Assembly: GCA_011009095.1 (NCBI GenBank)
Contig: VTPC01090419.1
Span: 310,111 to 374,110 of the forward strand
Direction of reading: 5' to 3'
Length of the DNA stretch: 64,000 nucleotides
From: Ignelater luminosus
Taxonomy: Eukaryota > Arthropoda > Insecta > Coleoptera > Elateridae
Position numbers and translations under genes: made by a program. Each line of letters begins with the position of its first letter. Within the stretch, counting starts at the first letter, position 1. Shown one piece after another: positions 60,640 through 64,000 of this stretch. The notes under the pieces are model-generated. The model was not told the DNA's origin. It made no database searches and saw only the letters and a program-made list of their open reading frames with translations.

Positions 60640-62117
60640 GGTGTCTCTCAATGGATTGAGTAGTCGAGAGAACAAGCTGTAATAAAGGAGGAGGGTTGTA
60701 GCGTCAGGATGTAGCACCCTCTAGTCCATGTAAAACTCAAAAAGGAATTGCTAAAACTAGATGCAAAATTAAACCCCAACGGAAAAATTCCAAGGTGGAA
60801 ATCCACCCTCATCTCAGAAGGAAGCCCCAACGTATACAAGCGGGGGGGGGAGCAGTTCTGTGAAAGACAAAGTGATTCCTGACTTAAAAATCAATCATAA
60901 AACACGAACTAGGAAAAGAAAAATAGCATGCGGGACATGGAATGTGCAAGAATAAAGAAACAAGGATATATAAGTCATTGGAGAATGCAAAGGAAAAAAT
61001 ATAAACATTTTGGTTATTAGAGAAACAAAAAAGAAGGGTGTAGGCATAGAAAAAAAGGAAGAAAAATCTAAAGCAGGGGTAGGAATTTTGATCAAGAATA
61101 AATGGAAAAAAAGCGATAACAACATGGGAACCTATTCATGAGAAAATAGTAAAATTAGGTTTATCAATCTATAGAAGGAATATAGTAATATTTGGACTAT
61201 ATGGCCCAACTGATTTTGAAACACTAAAGAAAGAGACGCACAAAATAAGACAGCCAAGAAATAATAATAGTGGGTGACCTAAATGGAAGAATAGGAAAGA
61301 GACAATTCATAAATATACTTGGACACAGAAAACCTCTAACCTAAAATCAATTCTACACTACATAATCATGAGACAAAAGACCAACATTAAAATAAGAGAT
61401 GTAAGCGTCAAAAGAGGATCAACATGTGGAAGTGAGCACAAGCCCTTGCTATCAAATTTAGAATTCCCATAGAGAGAAACAATAAACAAAACAAATACAG
61501 AGAAAATCTGTGAGTCAGAAGATGGAAAAGGAAAAATAAAGAAATTTAAAACACATCTGTTGCAGGACGAAACAATAAGAGATTTCTACAAGAAACGCCT
61601 AGATGAAAAGTTAAACAGAATTCAATTACGGAACAATTGAAGAAACAAATGAACATATGAAACACAGTATAAGACAAGCAGGTAAAGGGATCTAAAAAAG
61701 GAAGGTGAGCAGACAGAAATACTGATAAAAAAGAAAAGGGAACAATACAATAAATGGCTCAACACAAAGACAGAGTAAGATTTGAAGAATTATAAGGAAA
61801 CAAACACAGAAGTATTAAAAAAGCAAAGAATCTGAAATGGGAAAATGCTTGTCAACAGTTTAGTGGAGAAACAAGAAGCTCAAAGTCTTGGAAAATGATA
61901 AAATCCTTGAAAACCAACACAAAAGAGCGAATAGTCATGGAAAAAAGGGCCAATGGAATGGGAAAAATACTATCAACCACTACGAAGATATGAAGAAGTA
62001 AAAAGAGTTACATAACATCTTTGAAAAATACTAAATCAGCAGGACCAGGAAGGATAATACCCGAATTGTTCAAATACAGAGCAGAGGTGCTTATAAGAAT
62101 ACTGAAACACGTTTTTC
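60640..62117 (+). pseudogene. LINE copy 3 (RTE-like): endonuclease and start of reverse transcriptase
   Basis: Plus strand. A short upstream frame reads 'LNPNGKIPRWKSTLISEGSP' and 'NVYKRGGEQFCERQSDS' (60750-60880), interrupted by a run of nine G at 60842-60850. The endonuclease follows: 'ACGTWNVQ' (60928), 'NILVIRETKKKGVGIEKKE', 'KAGVGILIKNKWKK', 'FGLYGPTDFETLKKE', 'DLNGRIGKRQFIN'. Then comes a Lys/Glu-rich linker and the first RT block 'KSAGPGRIIPELFKYRAEVL' (62030-62095), after which similarity ends. Several frameshifts and the loss of the RT core and 3' end make it a 3'-truncated pseudogene. Confidence 0.82.
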
Positions 62118-62119
62118 AA

Positions 62120-62395
62120 TAAATGGTTAAAGAGGACCAAGACCCGATTTTTGTGGAACCCCAGATGTTGACAAAAAGCATTCCGAAGCGAATTGATTGA
62201 CAACTGCATACTGCAGTTCATTAAGATTAGCTAAATTAGTCGTTGTGGAGCGATTTCTCATAAATCCAAAACCTTCGCAGATAGCGAAAGAAGGGTTATC
62301 GGTCTATAGATTTATCCCTTGCCCTATCAATAGGAACTATTTTGGCAATTTTGCATTGCTTTGGAAGTGTTTGTGTCTTCTCTAGTCTTAACTTT
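62120..62395 (-). pseudogene. Jockey/CR1-like reverse transcriptase fragment
   Basis: Minus strand from about 62390: 'PKQCKIAKIVPIDRARDKSI' and 'YRPITLLS'-like sequence (usual 'NYRPIS-L'). Next is 'GFGFMRNRSTTTNLANLNE' (usual 'FRKGRST--NL'), then a jump to 'STSGVPQKSGLGPL' with Lys-Ser in place of Gly-Ser. Sequence between the last two blocks is deleted, including the first catalytic Asp. It abuts the broken 3' end of LINE copy 3 on the opposite strand. Confidence 0.72.
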
Positions 62396-64000
62396 TACCT
62401 TATCTTAGTTATTGTTACTAAAAACCTTTTTATACAATATAAATAAAATAATAAAACTTTTCTTTTAGATCACTGCAAAATAGTTAGTTACGTTACTTTG
62501 GGTAGGTTATTGCGTACTAGTTTTTTAGCAGAAATATTGATGAAAGGGTTGTATTATCTAAACAAACTGCTTGAAGTGGTTCCCAGTGGCTAAATTACAC
62601 TTTTTAAGTTACCCTCCCACGATAACAAACACCATCCGTTACTGAGCTGTTTGTTTTTATTCGTTTCCTGCAGCCTCATCAAATACGAAAGAATTTGATG
62701 TAATTGATGATGACATTCCTTATTGAGATTTTATGAAAGAAAGCACTCAATTTTGACATACAAAGATTTTAGTAAACAATAAATCAATGTAACTATAAAA
62801 TATATAAATTAGCATTCTTGGTGTTCGCTGGAAATTCAGTTTACACGGCTTGAAATACGAAATGATTAGATGAGATATGAATTTACAAGAATACGCTTTT
62901 GAAATATAAAAACCACAGTAAAACGAGAATCTTTAGAATCCCAGCAGGATGAGTTCGAAATGATAAAATAAACATGACCACTCGTACATGTCTGTCTGTA
63001 TACTAGAGCACATCACTACGACTTTTACTTAATCCAACAAGGAGAACGTCTTTCCAGCCCGGTTCATTTATCACTTCGTGTTACGCACGATCATTTATCA
63101 TTCCGAACACACAAAATAGATCATTGCATATATATCATCTTGTAAACTCAGGTGTTGTGGTGCTTAACTTTTATTAACAAATTTATTTTTTTGTAACAAA
63201 TATCTTAAAACCTATAGCTGTCTAAATATTTTATTAAAAATTTAATTTGATTCTTAAAGGTAAATAAATGAATCTTTACTAAATGGAGTGGACGTATTTA
63301 AGATCCATTAGTATAAACCGATTGTTACGAAAACTCTCCTTAGCAAAGATGGAAAACTCTTGTCTTAGCGAATTCCCTTAAGGAATTTGTCTTCTACCTG
63401 GTGTGCTTATCTAGCGTTTTCGCCTGAAAAAGGAACGATGCCTTATAAATCGGATATTATTCTTTACAAATCTTTTTTCCGAGGCGCTATGAATAGCAAT
63501 AACATTTCGATGGTGACTAAGTAATATTGCTGTTTTCACTTCTAATGCATAATAAAAAAGATTTATTCAAAATGGTTTTGAAGTGGATAAAATACATTAT
63601 TCCTTTTCACTGTTATAAAAATAAATGAAATTTAACAGTGGAAATTACTTTTTTTTCCTGGAATATCAGATTTTGTGCTTTGATGTTAGCATAATTACGT
63701 ATTGCGTGAATTGCGTTTCTTAAGCTTCAATTTATATTACGGATAAAATAAAAAGTAGACAGTAAAGTAATAAAAGAAAAATTACGGCTTTGGCTTTATG
63801 TCAGTGGTTACTTTAATGTATTTCTTTCCTGTAGTATCAATTCCATTTTTTGCCTTTACATTTTTCCTTGAGGTATAAATATATTGATCTTTTGTTTTGT
63901 TTTGGTTACACAAGTTGCACTGAGAAAGAGTCTAGAAAGACCTGACTTGTGATGGAAACTTTTCGAAATCGTGCTGTCGTACACTAACAACTAACCGACA
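62396..64000. other. AT-rich non-coding stretch
   Basis: No open frame of note and no recognisable repeat or element. Confidence 0.6.

Noticed and set aside
61072-61125. Hydrophobic minus frame at 60895-61125
   Set aside because: Antisense to the LINE copy 3 endonuclease.
1-64000. CRISPR arrays, bacterial operons, rRNA or tRNA genes
   Set aside because: No regularly spaced short exact repeats, no Shine-Dalgarno-led gene clusters, and no recognisable tRNA or rRNA core sequences were seen; the content is eukaryotic transposable elements.

Overview
The window looks like AT-rich, intergenic or intronic DNA of an insect, or at least an arthropod. It holds many decayed transposable elements of insect type: mariner/Tc1 elements, RTE- and Jockey-like LINEs, a Ty3/gypsy element and an insect-type Mutator-like transposase. 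I found no confident host gene, rRNA, tRNA, CRISPR array or bacterial operon signal. The species cannot be named from this sequence.

Layout: (1) 1-225, tail of a non-LTR retrotransposon. (2) 4692-5996, a complete Tc1/mariner-superfamily element with an uninterrupted 361-aa transposase and perfect 31-bp terminal inverted repeats (TIRs); it is the only element here that looks intact. (3) 8150-10745 (-), a decayed LINE with endonuclease and reverse transcriptase. (4) 18177-20655 (-), a second decayed LINE split by a Tc1-like element (18906-19928). (5) 22170-27017 (-), a Ty3/gypsy element with two 179-bp LTRs and a 5-bp target duplication, internally deleted and split by a full-length but broken mariner (22491-23758). 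(6) About 28.0-30.8 kb, an old tandem array with a period of about 0.52-0.59 kb. (7) 39098-39480, a Tc1/Tc3-like deletion derivative, and 40324-40451, a 128-bp MITE with a 7-bp target duplication. (8) 41299-43547, a Mutator-like transposase bounded by short inverted repeats. (9) 46223-47490 and 53009-54301, two close copies of one mariner family, both broken in different ways. (10) 56041-57005, an inverted-repeat element. (11) 60640-62117 (+), a third LINE, followed by an opposite-strand Jockey-like fragment (62120-62395).

These genes do not form a pathway. The window is a record of element insertion and decay. The order of events is readable in two places: mariner entered after gypsy, and Tc1 entered after the LINE. 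The best leads are the intact DD41D-spaced transposon, the Mutator-like element with TATA-flanked ends, the old long-period tandem array, and two blocks of unexplained composition (about 44.1-45.8 kb and 54.7-55.9 kb).
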